Shown: positions 1 through 7,274 of the stretch, piece after piece
Layout: every line of letters starts with the position of its first letter
Position numbering within the stretch: the first letter of the stretch is position 1
Assembly: GCA_001787465.1 (NCBI GenBank)
Contig: MFXJ01000019.1
Location: 1-12,312 of the forward strand
DNA length: 12,312 nucleotides
Direction: 5' to 3'
Source: Candidatus Peregrinibacteria bacterium RIFOXYB2_FULL_32_7
GTDB lineage: Bacteria > Patescibacteriota > Gracilibacteria > UBA1369 > GWF2-33-10
The notes under the pieces: generated by a model
Databases searched by the model: none
Seen by the model: the letters and a program-made list of their open reading frames with translations, nothing else
What the model was told of the DNA's origin: nothing
Translations under genes and position numbers: made by a program

Positions 1-1349
1 CATATGAAGAAAATAAAAAACAAATGGAATCGGCTTTGAAAACAGTGATGTCGATTTTTGATAAAAATCCTGAATTTTTAGATTATTTAACGGATAGATT
101 AATTGAAATTGGAGATAGTGTTCCTGAAGATTTAGATAAAGAAGAAATTTTCGATAAAAATCCAATAAAAGATGAAGAATTATATGATTTTAAAAATTAT
201 CCTGTTTATTTAAAGCCAGGCGAAAAAGCGCCGAATAGTCAAGGTATGTCAATTTTTGGTTCGTATATAAATACTTGGTGCAAAAAAAAATATGGACGGC
301 CTCTTTTCTTTGCGGCTTCAGCAGATTTGGCTGGGTCAACTAGAATTAATGGTTTCTCAAAAGGCTTTGGTGGCGAGGAGGGTTTTGGGACATATAATAG
401 AGAAACAAACAAAAAAGGCGTTTTATTGCCACAGGCAATTACTGAATTTGCAAATGCGGGAATTATGACTGGCATTGCCACTGTTAATTTAGATAAAAAT
501 CCTTTTGAAAATTTTAACGGTTTTTATTCAGTTTCATCTACTTATGGGTCTTTTGCTTATTTGAAATATGGTGCTATGAGAATTTTTAGTCAGATGCAAC
601 AAGATTGTCAGATTAAATTAGGCAAGACGATATGGATTTCTGGACATAGCGGACCTGAAACAGCTGAAGATTCAAGAACTCATTTTGGAATTTTTCCGCC
701 TGGTGTAACGCAATTATTTCCAAAAGGGCATGTAATAAATTTACACCCATTCGAACATAATGAAGTCCCAGTAGTTTTGGCCGCGGCTTTGAAAACTGAT
801 ATCCCTATTATCGCTCTTCATTTAACGCGTCCAGATATTGAAATCCCAGATAGAACAGCTTTGGGCATGCCTTCGCATTTTGAAGCCGCCAAAGGGATTT
901 ATGTGATTAGAGATTATGATGAAAATAAAGAAAAACAAGGAGTGATTATCGTTAGGGGTACTAAAACTACCAGTAATTTGCTTGCGCTTTTGCCAAAAAT
1001 TAAAGAACAAGACCTTAATGTAAAAATTCTTGCGGCTATTTCTAACGAATTATTTGAAATGCAAAGTAAAGAATATCAAAATTCAGTTATTTCCGAGAAA
1101 GAATGGTTTGATTTGATGATAATTACAAATACAGCCATAAAATTAATGGGTGATTTTATCAAACATCCGATAGTAAAAGAATATTCAATGTCTCCAGATT
1201 GGGATAATAGGTGGAGGACAGGCGGAACGCTTGATCAAGTAATGGATGAATCGCATTTATCTAAAGAGTGGATTTGGAAAGGAATTGTGAAATTTGTGGA
1301 AGATAGGAAAAAGAGGGCGAAGAGGTTGAAGGAGAGTCTTTGGATCTAG
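1..1349 (+). CDS. Transketolase, C-terminal part (5' end outside window)
   Basis: Transketolase moves two-carbon units between sugar phosphates in the pentose phosphate pathway with thiamine diphosphate; it is cytosolic. Counting from the first in-window ATG (base 24), the pyrimidine-binding domain starts near residue 90: an SADLAGST segment (D101), then ITEFANAG with E141 at the place of the catalytic glutamate, and EDSRTH (H220) where typical enzymes have EDGPTH. HPFEHNEV (241-248) and ALHLTRP (264-270) match the end of that domain, and the C-terminal domain follows to residue 441. The frame is open to the left edge with no stop, and residues 1-85 resemble the inter-domain linker of full-length enzymes, so the ATG at 24 is probably internal and the N-terminal cofactor domain lies upstream. 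A separately encoded C-terminal subunit is less likely but possible. The DSRTH variant suggests a divergent subgroup whose sugar substrate is uncertain. Confidence 0.8.
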   Translation, partial: YEENKKQMESALKTVMSIFDKNPEFLDYLTDRLIEIGDSVPEDLDKEEIFDKNPIKDEELYDFKNYPVYLKPGEKAPNSQGMSIFGSYINTWCKKKYGRPLFFAASADLAGSTRINGFSKGFGGEEGFGTYNRETNKKGVLLPQAITEFANAGIMTGIATVNLDKNPFENFNGFYSVSSTYGSFAYLKYGAMRIFSQMQQDCQIKLGKTIWISGHSGPETAEDSRTHFGIFPPGVTQLFPKGHVINLHPFEHNEVPVVLAAALKTDIPIIALHLTRPDIEIPDRTALGMPSHFEAAKGIYVIRDYDENKEKQGVIIVRGTKTTSNLLALLPKIKEQDLNVKILAAISNELFEMQSKEYQNSVISEKEWFDLMIITNTAIKLMGDFIKHPIVKEYSMSPDWDNRWRTGGTLDQVMDESHLSKEWIWKGIVKFVEDRKKRAKRLKESLWI

Positions 1350-1355
1350 TTTGAA

Positions 1356-1409
1356 ATTCGTGATTCGTGATTCGTGATTCGAACCACGAACCACGAACAG
1401 TGAATCACT
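1356..1409. repeat. Intergenic direct and inverted short-repeat cluster
   Basis: Just behind the transketolase stop, attcgtg occurs three times in tandem plus a partial copy (1356-1381). It is followed by gaaccac twice plus a partial copy (1381-1398). The second block is nearly the reverse complement of the first, with an A-for-G difference in each unit, so the region can fold on itself imperfectly. A small inverted repeat, agtga-a-tcact, closes the cluster (1399-1409). There is no clear T-tract directly behind it, so a rho-independent terminator is possible but weak. No other element is visible in the rest of the 88-base gap. Confidence 0.75.
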
Positions 1410-1437
1410 TAAATTTAATTTCATAAAATTTTTTAAC

Positions 1438-2643
1438 ATGACAAAGCATTTAGCTGATCGGCTCAAAAATTTAGGTACTGAAACCGCCTATGCAGTTTCA
1501 GAAAGTGCCTCTGTTTTGGCGGCAAAAGGCAAGAAAATCTATCCTTTTCATTTGGGTGATATGAATTTGCCTACTCCCATGCATATTGTCTCAGCGGCTA
1601 TAAAAGCTCTTAGAGATGGTAAAACAACTTATACGCCAGCGGCTGGTATTCCTTCTTTAAGAATGGCTATGGCTGAAGACATTGGTTCTTCCCGAGGAGT
1701 TAAATATTCAATGGAAAATGTCGTGATACATCCAGGTGGCAAACCTGTTATCGGTAAGTTTTTGCAAGTAGTGATGAATGAAGGAGATGCTGTTTTGTAT
1801 CCAAATCCAGGTTATCCAATTTACGAATCGCAGATAGAATATTTTGGCGGAATTGCTTTACCATATCAATATATTCCAACAAAAGATGGATTCAAAATAG
1901 ATCGCGATCAAGTTGAATTTTATCTTAAAAATAATAATCCCAAAATTTTAATTTATAATAATTATCAAAATCCATTAGGAGCTGAATCTGATGAGCAGGA
2001 AATGGAATGGTTGGCAAAAATAGCGATTGAAAATGATTTATGGGTTTTATCTGATGAAGCCTATTTTGATATTAGATATTCAGGCAGTTCGAAAAGTATT
2101 GTTTCAATTCCTGGGATGATTGATCGGACCATGATCCTTTATACTTTTGCAAAAAAATATGCCATGACTGGTTGGAGATTAGGAGCTTCTATAGGTCCAA
2201 AATATTTAAATGAGCAAATTGCTAAAATTAATACTAATGATGAGGCCTGCACTGCCAATTTCGTTCAACATGCTGGTTTAGCCGCGATCACGAGTGATCA
2301 AACCCCTTCTAAAGAAATTTTGGGTAAATTAAAGGAAAGAAGGGATATTTTGGTATCAAGATTAAACTCAATTCAAGGGATTCAAACTCCTCTTCCAAAT
2401 ACCACTTTTTATTTATTTGTTGATATTACAGGAATATATAACAAAATAGGTGCTGTTTCTTTGGAAGATTTTCGATTAAGAACGATGGAAGAGACGGGAG
2501 TATCTTTTTGTACTCGACAGCATTTCGGCAAAGCTTTGCCAGGAGAGACAAGAAAATTTATCAGATTTGCCTATTCAGGCATTAATGTTGATCAGATAGA
2601 AGAAGGAATTTTGAAATTAAAAAAATACTTTGAAAAATTTTAA
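1438..2643 (+). CDS. Class I/II PLP-dependent aminotransferase
   Basis: A fold-type I aminotransferase of 401 residues, the normal length for AspC-like cytosolic enzymes that transfer an amino group between an amino acid and a 2-oxo acid through pyridoxal phosphate. Visible landmarks are N178 in YQNPLG, D206 and Y209 in LSDEAY (cofactor nitrogen and hydroxyl contacts), the Schiff-base lysine K239 in TFAKKYAMTGWRLG, and R376 in FIRFAYSG, which in the family binds the substrate carboxylate. The N-terminal FHLGDMNLPTP and YTPAAGIPSLR stretches fit the same family. The ATG at 1438 has no Shine-Dalgarno sequence, as is usual here. Substrate specificity cannot be read off. With tyrA and pheA in the same window an aromatic or aspartate aminotransferase is plausible, but these genes are about 6 kb away and not co-transcribed. 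It converges on the methyltransferase gene with a 15-base gap and no recognisable terminator. Confidence 0.88.
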   Translation: MTKHLADRLKNLGTETAYAVSESASVLAAKGKKIYPFHLGDMNLPTPMHIVSAAIKALRDGKTTYTPAAGIPSLRMAMAEDIGSSRGVKYSMENVVIHPGGKPVIGKFLQVVMNEGDAVLYPNPGYPIYESQIEYFGGIALPYQYIPTKDGFKIDRDQVEFYLKNNNPKILIYNNYQNPLGAESDEQEMEWLAKIAIENDLWVLSDEAYFDIRYSGSSKSIVSIPGMIDRTMILYTFAKKYAMTGWRLGASIGPKYLNEQIAKINTNDEACTANFVQHAGLAAITSDQTPSKEILGKLKERRDILVSRLNSIQGIQTPLPNTTFYLFVDITGIYNKIGAVSLEDFRLRTMEETGVSFCTRQHFGKALPGETRKFIRFAYSGINVDQIEEGILKLKKYFEKF

Positions 2644-2658
2644 CTTTATGAACTTTTA

Positions 2659-3861
2659 TTACGTTCCTAAAATCAATGTTTTCAAATATTTTCCTTCGGG
2701 AAAAGAAAGTTTTTCAGTATGATCAAAACTTGCTCCTAATACATTTAGAATTTTTAAATCTTTTTTAGCTTTAAATCCGGCAATTTTAAGAGCATGTTTA
2801 AAATCATTTTCAGTAATTCGTCCTGAACATGAACTGGTAATTAGAATCCCATTTTTGTTTAAAATTTCTAAACATTTTTGGTTAAGATCAGTATAAGCTT
2901 TTAAAGCATTTTTGATATTTGTTCCAGATTTAGTTAAGGCAGGCGGATCGCAGATAATTAAATCAAAATTTTGAGAACTTACAAATTGAAAAACATCAGT
3001 TTTAATAAATTCATATTTCCCATTTTCTAATTTTAGATTATTTAATTTAAAATTTTCTTTAGCTAGATTTAAAGCTTTTTCTGAAATATCAATAGAGCAA
3101 ACTGATTTTGCTCCGCCTTTTGCCGCATATACACTGAAAGCTCCTGTATAACAAAATAAATTTAATACATTTTTATTTTTTGCCAGTTCAAAAGTTCTTT
3201 TTCTCGCTTCTCTTTGATCAAGAAAAAATCCAGTTTTTTGTCCATTTATAAGATCTGCATAAAATTTAAGTCCATTTTCTTGAAATTCAACAATTTTTTC
3301 TCGTGAATTATTACTTATTGATTTGGTTTTTTCATAATGTATTTTTGGCGTTAACATTTTCAGCCCTTCTATTTCTCTAGCTTTCACATCAGATCTTTCA
3401 ATAATTGCTTGGGGATTAAAAATCTTTTTAATAGATTTAATGATTTCATCTCGAAAAATATCCATTGTAGCTGTATGAATTTGAAAGACAAAAACTTCAT
3501 CAAATTTATCGATAATCAAACCAGGTAAATAATCGCTGTCGGCATAAGCTAACCTAAAAGCATTAGTATTTTCTGGTAAAAATTTTGCTTTCTCTTCGTA
3601 CAGATTTTGCAGACGCTTCTCAAAAAAACTTTGATTAATAATTTCATCTGGATTTTGGGAAATCACTCGGACTCTTATTGAATTATTAGGATTAAACATT
3701 CCAATCCCTAATTCAAAATTTTCATAAGATAATATTTTTACCAGTTCACCGATCTTTAAATTCGGACAATTCTCAATCGCATTTGAAAAAATCCAAGGAT
3801 GACCAGCTCTAATTGGTATATCTTTATTTTTTTTAAGTTTAATTGTTGGCAATAATGACAT
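2659..3861 (-). CDS. rlmI: RlmI-like 23S rRNA (cytosine-C5)-methyltransferase
   Basis: A class I S-adenosylmethionine-dependent RNA methyltransferase of 400 residues, about the size of E. coli RlmI, which makes 5-methylcytosine at position 1962 of 23S rRNA. Residues 5-75 look like an RNA-binding PUA domain (IRAGHPWIFSNAI at 17-29). The central part carries NGQKTGFFLDQREAR (206-220), typical of this family. The Rossmann methyltransferase domain shows motif I VLNLFCYTGAFS (232-243), an acidic SIDIS (256-260), motif IV DPPAL (305-309) and a cysteine in SSCSG (C345) that would be the catalytic nucleophile. Nothing is missing or truncated. The ATG at 3861 places the PUA domain right at the N-terminus as expected. 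It is transcribed alone, divergently from the zinc-ribbon gene. The exact rRNA position modified in this organism is inferred from the family. Confidence 0.88.
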   Translation of the reverse strand: MSLLPTIKLKKNKDIPIRAGHPWIFSNAIENCPNLKIGELVKILSYENFELGIGMFNPNNSIRVRVISQNPDEIINQSFFEKRLQNLYEEKAKFLPENTNAFRLAYADSDYLPGLIIDKFDEVFVFQIHTATMDIFRDEIIKSIKKIFNPQAIIERSDVKAREIEGLKMLTPKIHYEKTKSISNNSREKIVEFQENGLKFYADLINGQKTGFFLDQREARKRTFELAKNKNVLNLFCYTGAFSVYAAKGGAKSVCSIDISEKALNLAKENFKLNNLKLENGKYEFIKTDVFQFVSSQNFDLIICDPPALTKSGTNIKNALKAYTDLNQKCLEILNKNGILITSSCSGRITENDFKHALKIAGFKAKKDLKILNVLGASFDHTEKLSFPEGKYLKTLILGT

Positions 3862-3983
3862 TTAAAATTTAAATTAAAATTCAAAATCAGTTTAGCAAAT
3901 TTCAACAAAAATTGATAGAAAACAGAAGTTTATGTCGTTTTAAAAATATTTACTCTTTTGTTCCAAATTGAATTAAAGAATTT

Positions 3984-4017
3984 TTGACAAAAATGAAGAA
4001 AACGAAGAAAATATAAA
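3984..4017 (+). promoter_or_regulatory. Weak candidate promoter for the zinc-ribbon gene
   Basis: The divergent spacer 3862-4072 contains a perfect TTGACA at 3984-3989. At the best spacing of 17 bases the -10 hexamer would be gaaaat (4007-4012); a better hexamer, tataaa, sits at 4012-4017 but with a 22-base spacer. The -35 box is therefore good and the -10 ambiguous, in a very AT-rich background where such matches arise easily. I see no other regulatory element in this spacer. Confidence 0.25.
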
Positions 4018-4072
4018 TATGATATTATGAAGTCGAGAAAGCAGATTTTTGTTTGATTCTATTAAAAATTTT

Positions 4073-5833
4073 ATGCAAAAAATTTGTAACAATTGCGGTC
4101 AGAATTTTGAAATCAGTAAAGATGATTTAGATTTTCTTGAAAAAATTTCTCCGAAAATTAAAAATAAAGTTTATAAGATCTCTCCTCCGACTTTTTGTCC
4201 TGATTGTCGGATGCAGAGAAAAATGAGTTTTCGAAATGAGAGATTTTTATATACTCGAAAATGCGATTTATGTGAAAAACCTTCAATTTTGCTTTATAGT
4301 CCTGATAAAAAATATACAGTTTATTGCCGAAGTTGTTGGTGGAAAGATTCTTTTGATCCTTTAGATTTTGGACAGGAATATAATTTTGAGCAATCATTTT
4401 TTGAACAATTCGATCAACTTCTATATAAAGTTCCATTATTGGGATTGTGGAATTTGCATTCGGAAAACGCTGATTTTAATAATAACTCTTTTTATTTAAA
4501 AAATAGTTATTTGAATTTTAATAGTGATAAAAGCGAGCGGATTTTTTATAATTATGGAGTTGAAAATGGTATTGATATTTTTGATTGTACTTTTGTTCAT
4601 GATAGTGAGCTTTGCTATGAATGTATTGATTGCGAGAAAATTTATTACTGTTTATTTTCGCAAAATTTAAAAAATTCTAATGAATGTTATTTCTCTTCAG
4701 ATTTGATTGGTTGTAGCAGATGCTTTGCCTGTCATGGTTTGCGTAATAAAGATTTATATATTTTTAATCAAAAGGTAACTTTGGAGCAATTTCATTCTGA
4801 AGTAAAAAATTTAGTTTTTACTCATGATTTAATTAATGAATTTAAAGCCAAATCAAGAGAAGTTTATTTAAAAATTCCAAAACGTTTTGCGCAGATTTTT
4901 AATTGCGAAAATGCTATTGGAGACCAAATAAGAAATTGTAAAAATGTGATAAATTGTTTTGATTGCAAAGATGCAGAAAATGTTAAAAATGTAATTTATG
5001 GTGCTTTTGATAATGAAAATATTTTAGATTCTTATGGGATTGGTGATGTTAAGTGGGGATACGAAATTTTGGGAAGTGGTTTTGATATGCATACCAACGC
5101 TTTTATAATTAATGGTGGTAATGGTCCTTCAGATTCTTATTATTGCATTCAATGCGGACAGAATTCTAAGAATCTTTTTGGATGTATTGGTCTACGTCAT
5201 AAGCAATATTGCGTCTTGAATAAACAATATAATAAGGAAGAATATGAAAAATTGGTGCCAAAAATTATTGAATCCATGCTACGCTCTACGAGCTACGCAG
5301 GACAAGTCAATCAAAATGGGGCTGTGCCCCACGAAGCCTTGGCGGAGTGGGGTGAATTTTTTCCGTCTTCAATGTCGCCTTTTGCATATAATGAGACGGT
5401 GGCGATGGAAGAATATCCTTTGAGTCAGGAAGAAATTTTGAAAAAAGGATATAAATGGCAAGAAGAAAAAATTGAAATTCCGAAGGTTGCCAAAATTATT
5501 CCAGCAGATAAATTACCAGATAAAATTGTAGATATTCCGAATGATATTTTAAATTGGGCGATTTTACCCGTAGATATGCCCTGCCAGGGCATATTTACGA
5601 ATCGCCCATTTATTATTCAAAAACCAGAATTGGATTTTTATCGCCAAATGAATTTGCCAATCCCACATTTACATCCAGATGAACGATATAAAAAGAGAAT
5701 GGAATTACGTAATCCAAGAAGGCTTTGGGAACGAAAATGTGATAAATGCGGGGAGGCGATTTTGACTACATACTCGCCCGATCGAAAAGAAATAATATAT
5801 TGTGAAGATTGTTATCTTCAAGAAGTATATTAA
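4073..5833 (+). CDS. Multi-zinc-ribbon protein of unknown function, CPR type
   Basis: A cysteine-rich protein of 586 residues whose function I do not know. Counting from the ATG at 4073, treble-clef or ribbon-like CxxC pairs occur at C5/C8, C42/C45 (CPDC), C64/C67 (CDLC), C85/C88 (CRSC) and again at the end at C556/C559 (CDKC) and C577/C580 (CEDC). The N-terminal YSPDKKYTVYCRSC and C-terminal YSPDRKEIIYCEDC are related, so the protein begins and ends with similar ribbons. The middle (about 170-400) holds many more cysteines in loosely repeating Asn-Cys and CxxC steps, perhaps a repeat fold. Zinc binding is inferred. An in-frame TTG at 4049 would add eight residues and has a weak purine-rich stretch ahead of it; I prefer the ATG because the first ribbon follows it directly. 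The gene carries three DNA insertions (5276-5302, 5318-5352, 5555-5608) that keep the frame. Similar proteins are, from memory, common in Candidate Phyla Radiation genomes. Confidence 0.8.
   Translation: MQKICNNCGQNFEISKDDLDFLEKISPKIKNKVYKISPPTFCPDCRMQRKMSFRNERFLYTRKCDLCEKPSILLYSPDKKYTVYCRSCWWKDSFDPLDFGQEYNFEQSFFEQFDQLLYKVPLLGLWNLHSENADFNNNSFYLKNSYLNFNSDKSERIFYNYGVENGIDIFDCTFVHDSELCYECIDCEKIYYCLFSQNLKNSNECYFSSDLIGCSRCFACHGLRNKDLYIFNQKVTLEQFHSEVKNLVFTHDLINEFKAKSREVYLKIPKRFAQIFNCENAIGDQIRNCKNVINCFDCKDAENVKNVIYGAFDNENILDSYGIGDVKWGYEILGSGFDMHTNAFIINGGNGPSDSYYCIQCGQNSKNLFGCIGLRHKQYCVLNKQYNKEEYEKLVPKIIESMLRSTSYAGQVNQNGAVPHEALAEWGEFFPSSMSPFAYNETVAMEEYPLSQEEILKKGYKWQEEKIEIPKVAKIIPADKLPDKIVDIPNDILNWAILPVDMPCQGIFTNRPFIIQKPELDFYRQMNLPIPHLHPDERYKKRMELRNPRRLWERKCDKCGEAILTTYSPDRKEIIYCEDCYLQEVY
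5276..5302 (+). repeat. In-frame GC-rich insert encoding LRSTSYAG
   Basis: Inside the zinc-ribbon gene the DNA turns suddenly GC-richer. The motif ctacg appears three times within 20 bases, and gctc-tac-gagc forms a short hairpin at the centre. It encodes MLRSTSYAG (residues 402-410 from the ATG at 4073), which looks unlike the surrounding protein. From memory of the family, this region normally passes directly from a helix to an EWGEFFP motif, so the segment looks inserted. The boundaries are approximate. Confidence 0.55.
5318..5352 (+). repeat. In-frame hairpin insert encoding GAVPHEALAEWG
   Basis: A second GC-rich patch, 15 bases downstream of the previous one. It contains a five-base-pair hairpin ggggc-tgt-gcccc (5318-5330) that overlaps a second inverted pair, ccccac (5327-5332) with gtgggg (5347-5352), which encloses gcc-tt-ggc (5336-5343). 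The two foldings are mutually exclusive at 5327-5330. It codes for GAVPHEALAEWG just ahead of the conserved-looking EFFPSS stretch and keeps the frame. Together with the element at 5276 it probably adds 15-20 residues to the protein. Confidence 0.55.
5555..5608 (+). repeat. 54-base bulged palindrome inside the zinc-ribbon gene
   Basis: The inner arms are cgtagatatgccctg (5569-5583) and cagggcatatttacg (5585-5599). They pair over 15 positions around a single central base, and the only mismatch would be a G-U pair in RNA. Outer arms tgggcgatt (5555-5563) and aatcgccca (5600-5608) add nine perfect pairs, with a five-base bulge on the left side only. It is translated in frame and adds about PVDMPCQG in front of the FTNRPF motif. 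A palindrome this long in an AT-rich coding region is very unlikely by chance. It resembles a palindromic insertion element; alternatively it is a structured mRNA segment. Confidence 0.85.
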
Positions 5834-5844
5834 TTTGAGCGGGT

Positions 5845-5904
5845 TCGCCTGAAAGAAAAGAGATAGTTTATTGCGAAAAATGTTATTTGGAAAATGTTTA
5901 TTGA
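5845..5904 (+). pseudogene. Remnant of a second zinc-ribbon gene (last 20 codons)
   Basis: Eleven bases after the stop of the zinc-ribbon gene, an open stretch of 19 codons plus TGA encodes SPERKEIVYCEKCYLENVY. The intact gene ends in SPDRKEIIYCEDCYLQEVY. Fourteen of 19 residues are identical, both CxxC cysteines are kept and the stop falls at the same place, while third codon positions differ a lot. So this is not a recent copy but the tail of a diverged paralogue, or of an older allele, whose body was lost. There is no start codon and an in-frame TGA stop precedes it at 5836. It ends one base before the convergent membrane-protein gene. Confidence 0.75.
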
Positions 5905-5905
5905 T

Positions 5906-7186
5906 TTATAAAAAGAAAATTGTAATTAAACCTATTAAGGTTATTGCTGAAAAATTTCCTATAATTATTCTGCCAAATTTTTTTGATCCAAAAAGATAAG
6001 CAATTCCGCCTTTAAAAAACATATTGGAAATTATTACAAGAATTATACCTTTTGCCGCTAACATTATTGATGAAGGATCAGACTGCGTCAGTTTCATCAT
6101 GGAAAGAGCAAAGACGTCAACATCTACCAGTCCGGAAATCAGTGCGGCTAAATAAAGCCCTTTAGTGCCAAGATAATCATTGGCGAATTTAATAAAAAAT
6201 AATATTAGAATAAAAAATATTGCGAATTTAAGAGCTGAAGAAAGTTTGAAAGGGCTTTGTAAGATAATATCTTTTCTCTTATGTTTAATTTTTTTGCTAT
6301 TTTTTTCAAGTAAATAAATATTGATAAAAATTTCCATAATACCAGTAAAAAACATTAATCCCATTGGCAATAAAATAGTTTTCATTAAGGCCAAATTAAA
6401 AGCACCAACAAATATCGCGACTCTTACAAACATAATTGTTGAAGCTACTATGGTTCCGCAAGCTAGAATTCTATAAGACTGAGGATTTAGTTTGCTTTTT
6501 TCTGACATAGTTTGAGTAGTGGCGGTAGATGAAGCAATACCACCGATGAATGCCGTGAAAATAGTTCCTTTATTTTCTCCAACTACTCTATTTAGTATAT
6601 ATCCAATAAAACTTATTCCTAAAATAAATAATATCAAAAGCCAAATCTCGTACGGCACAAATACGCCCCACGGATCAACTGCATTTTTTGGGAGGATAGG
6701 CAGGACAATAAATGCTAAAATTGCGAATTCAATAGTGGCTAAAAATTCTTTATCGTTAATTTGTCTTACAAATTGATGAAGAGATCTTTTCCCTGATAAA
6801 ATCAAAGCGGTAATAATGCAGGAAATAATAGCAAATAAATAATTGTGATAAGCAAGAACGCCGATAATGTATGTTAAGATCGCTCCTAATTCAGAAGTAA
6901 TACCAAATTTACCGCTTTTATTATAAGATATAGCTACAAAAATAATTAAAGCGATAAAAGATAAAAATGGAAATAAGGATCCGGTATTTTCATAAAGTAA
7001 AATATTTAAAAATCCTAGCATGGAAATTAGCGTAAATGTTCTAATACCTCCGAATTCTTTTAAATTTTCTTTTTGTTGAATTTTTTCGCGTTCTAGTCCA
7101 ATAAACGCGCCTAATATTGTAGCCATTAAAAATCTAATTAAGATGCTTAAATCTATATTAGTTGAAAAAATTTCTGTTAAAGACAT
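5906..7186 (-). CDS. MgtC/SapB-DUF4010 family membrane protein
   Basis: A polytopic inner-membrane protein of 426 residues with about a dozen hydrophobic segments. The N-terminal 130 residues are an MgtC/SapB domain: LIRFLMATILGAFIGLEREK (16-35) with its conserved GLERE, then GGIRTF (46-51). The C-terminal half has the DUF4010 signature, with GGIASSTATTQTMSEKSK (215-232) and SGLVDVDVFALSMMKL (351-366). The transported or sensed molecule of DUF4010 proteins is unknown to me; MgtC itself is linked to magnesium limitation and ATP homeostasis, which should not be transferred directly. The gene is preceded by an extended -10 promoter candidate 26 bases upstream and so may be expressed apart from the formiminotransferase gene that lies 88 bases before it on the same strand. 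It is complete, with no insert. Confidence 0.85.
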   Translation of the reverse strand: MSLTEIFSTNIDLSILIRFLMATILGAFIGLEREKIQQKENLKEFGGIRTFTLISMLGFLNILLYENTGSLFPFLSFIALIIFVAISYNKSGKFGITSELGAILTYIIGVLAYHNYLFAIISCIITALILSGKRSLHQFVRQINDKEFLATIEFAILAFIVLPILPKNAVDPWGVFVPYEIWLLILFILGISFIGYILNRVVGENKGTIFTAFIGGIASSTATTQTMSEKSKLNPQSYRILACGTIVASTIMFVRVAIFVGAFNLALMKTILLPMGLMFFTGIMEIFINIYLLEKNSKKIKHKRKDIILQSPFKLSSALKFAIFFILILFFIKFANDYLGTKGLYLAALISGLVDVDVFALSMMKLTQSDPSSIMLAAKGIILVIISNMFFKGGIAYLFGSKKFGRIIIGNFSAITLIGLITIFFL

Positions 7187-7211
7187 TTATTAATTTTTAG
7201 TACTTCTATTT

Positions 7212-7220
7212 ATTATAACA
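7212..7220 (-). promoter_or_regulatory. Extended -10 promoter candidate for the MgtC-like gene
   Basis: On the minus strand the sequence reads tgttataat: a perfect TATAAT (7217-7212) with the TG dinucleotide one base upstream, which is the extended -10 form that can work without a good -35. No -35 match is present at the normal distance. Transcription would start near 7205 and leave a leader of roughly 20 bases before the ATG at 7186. Confidence 0.45.
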
Positions 7221-7274
7221 GAAATTTTAGTCTTTAGCGGTATTTTAGATGGATTTTCCTGAGTGATTATGGCG

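Noticed and set aside
1257-1466. A minus-strand open frame rich in NHESRITN-like sequence.
   Set aside because: It spans the end of the transketolase gene, the repeat block and the start of the aminotransferase gene; the peptide is only the translation of the repeats.
2644-2658. A terminator between the two convergent genes.
   Set aside because: The 15-base gap and its flanks show no stable GC stem followed by a T-tract.
4158-4436. A 92-codon minus-strand open frame in the zinc-ribbon gene.
   Set aside because: It is antisense to the conserved cysteine motifs; the pattern is explained by the gene on the plus strand.
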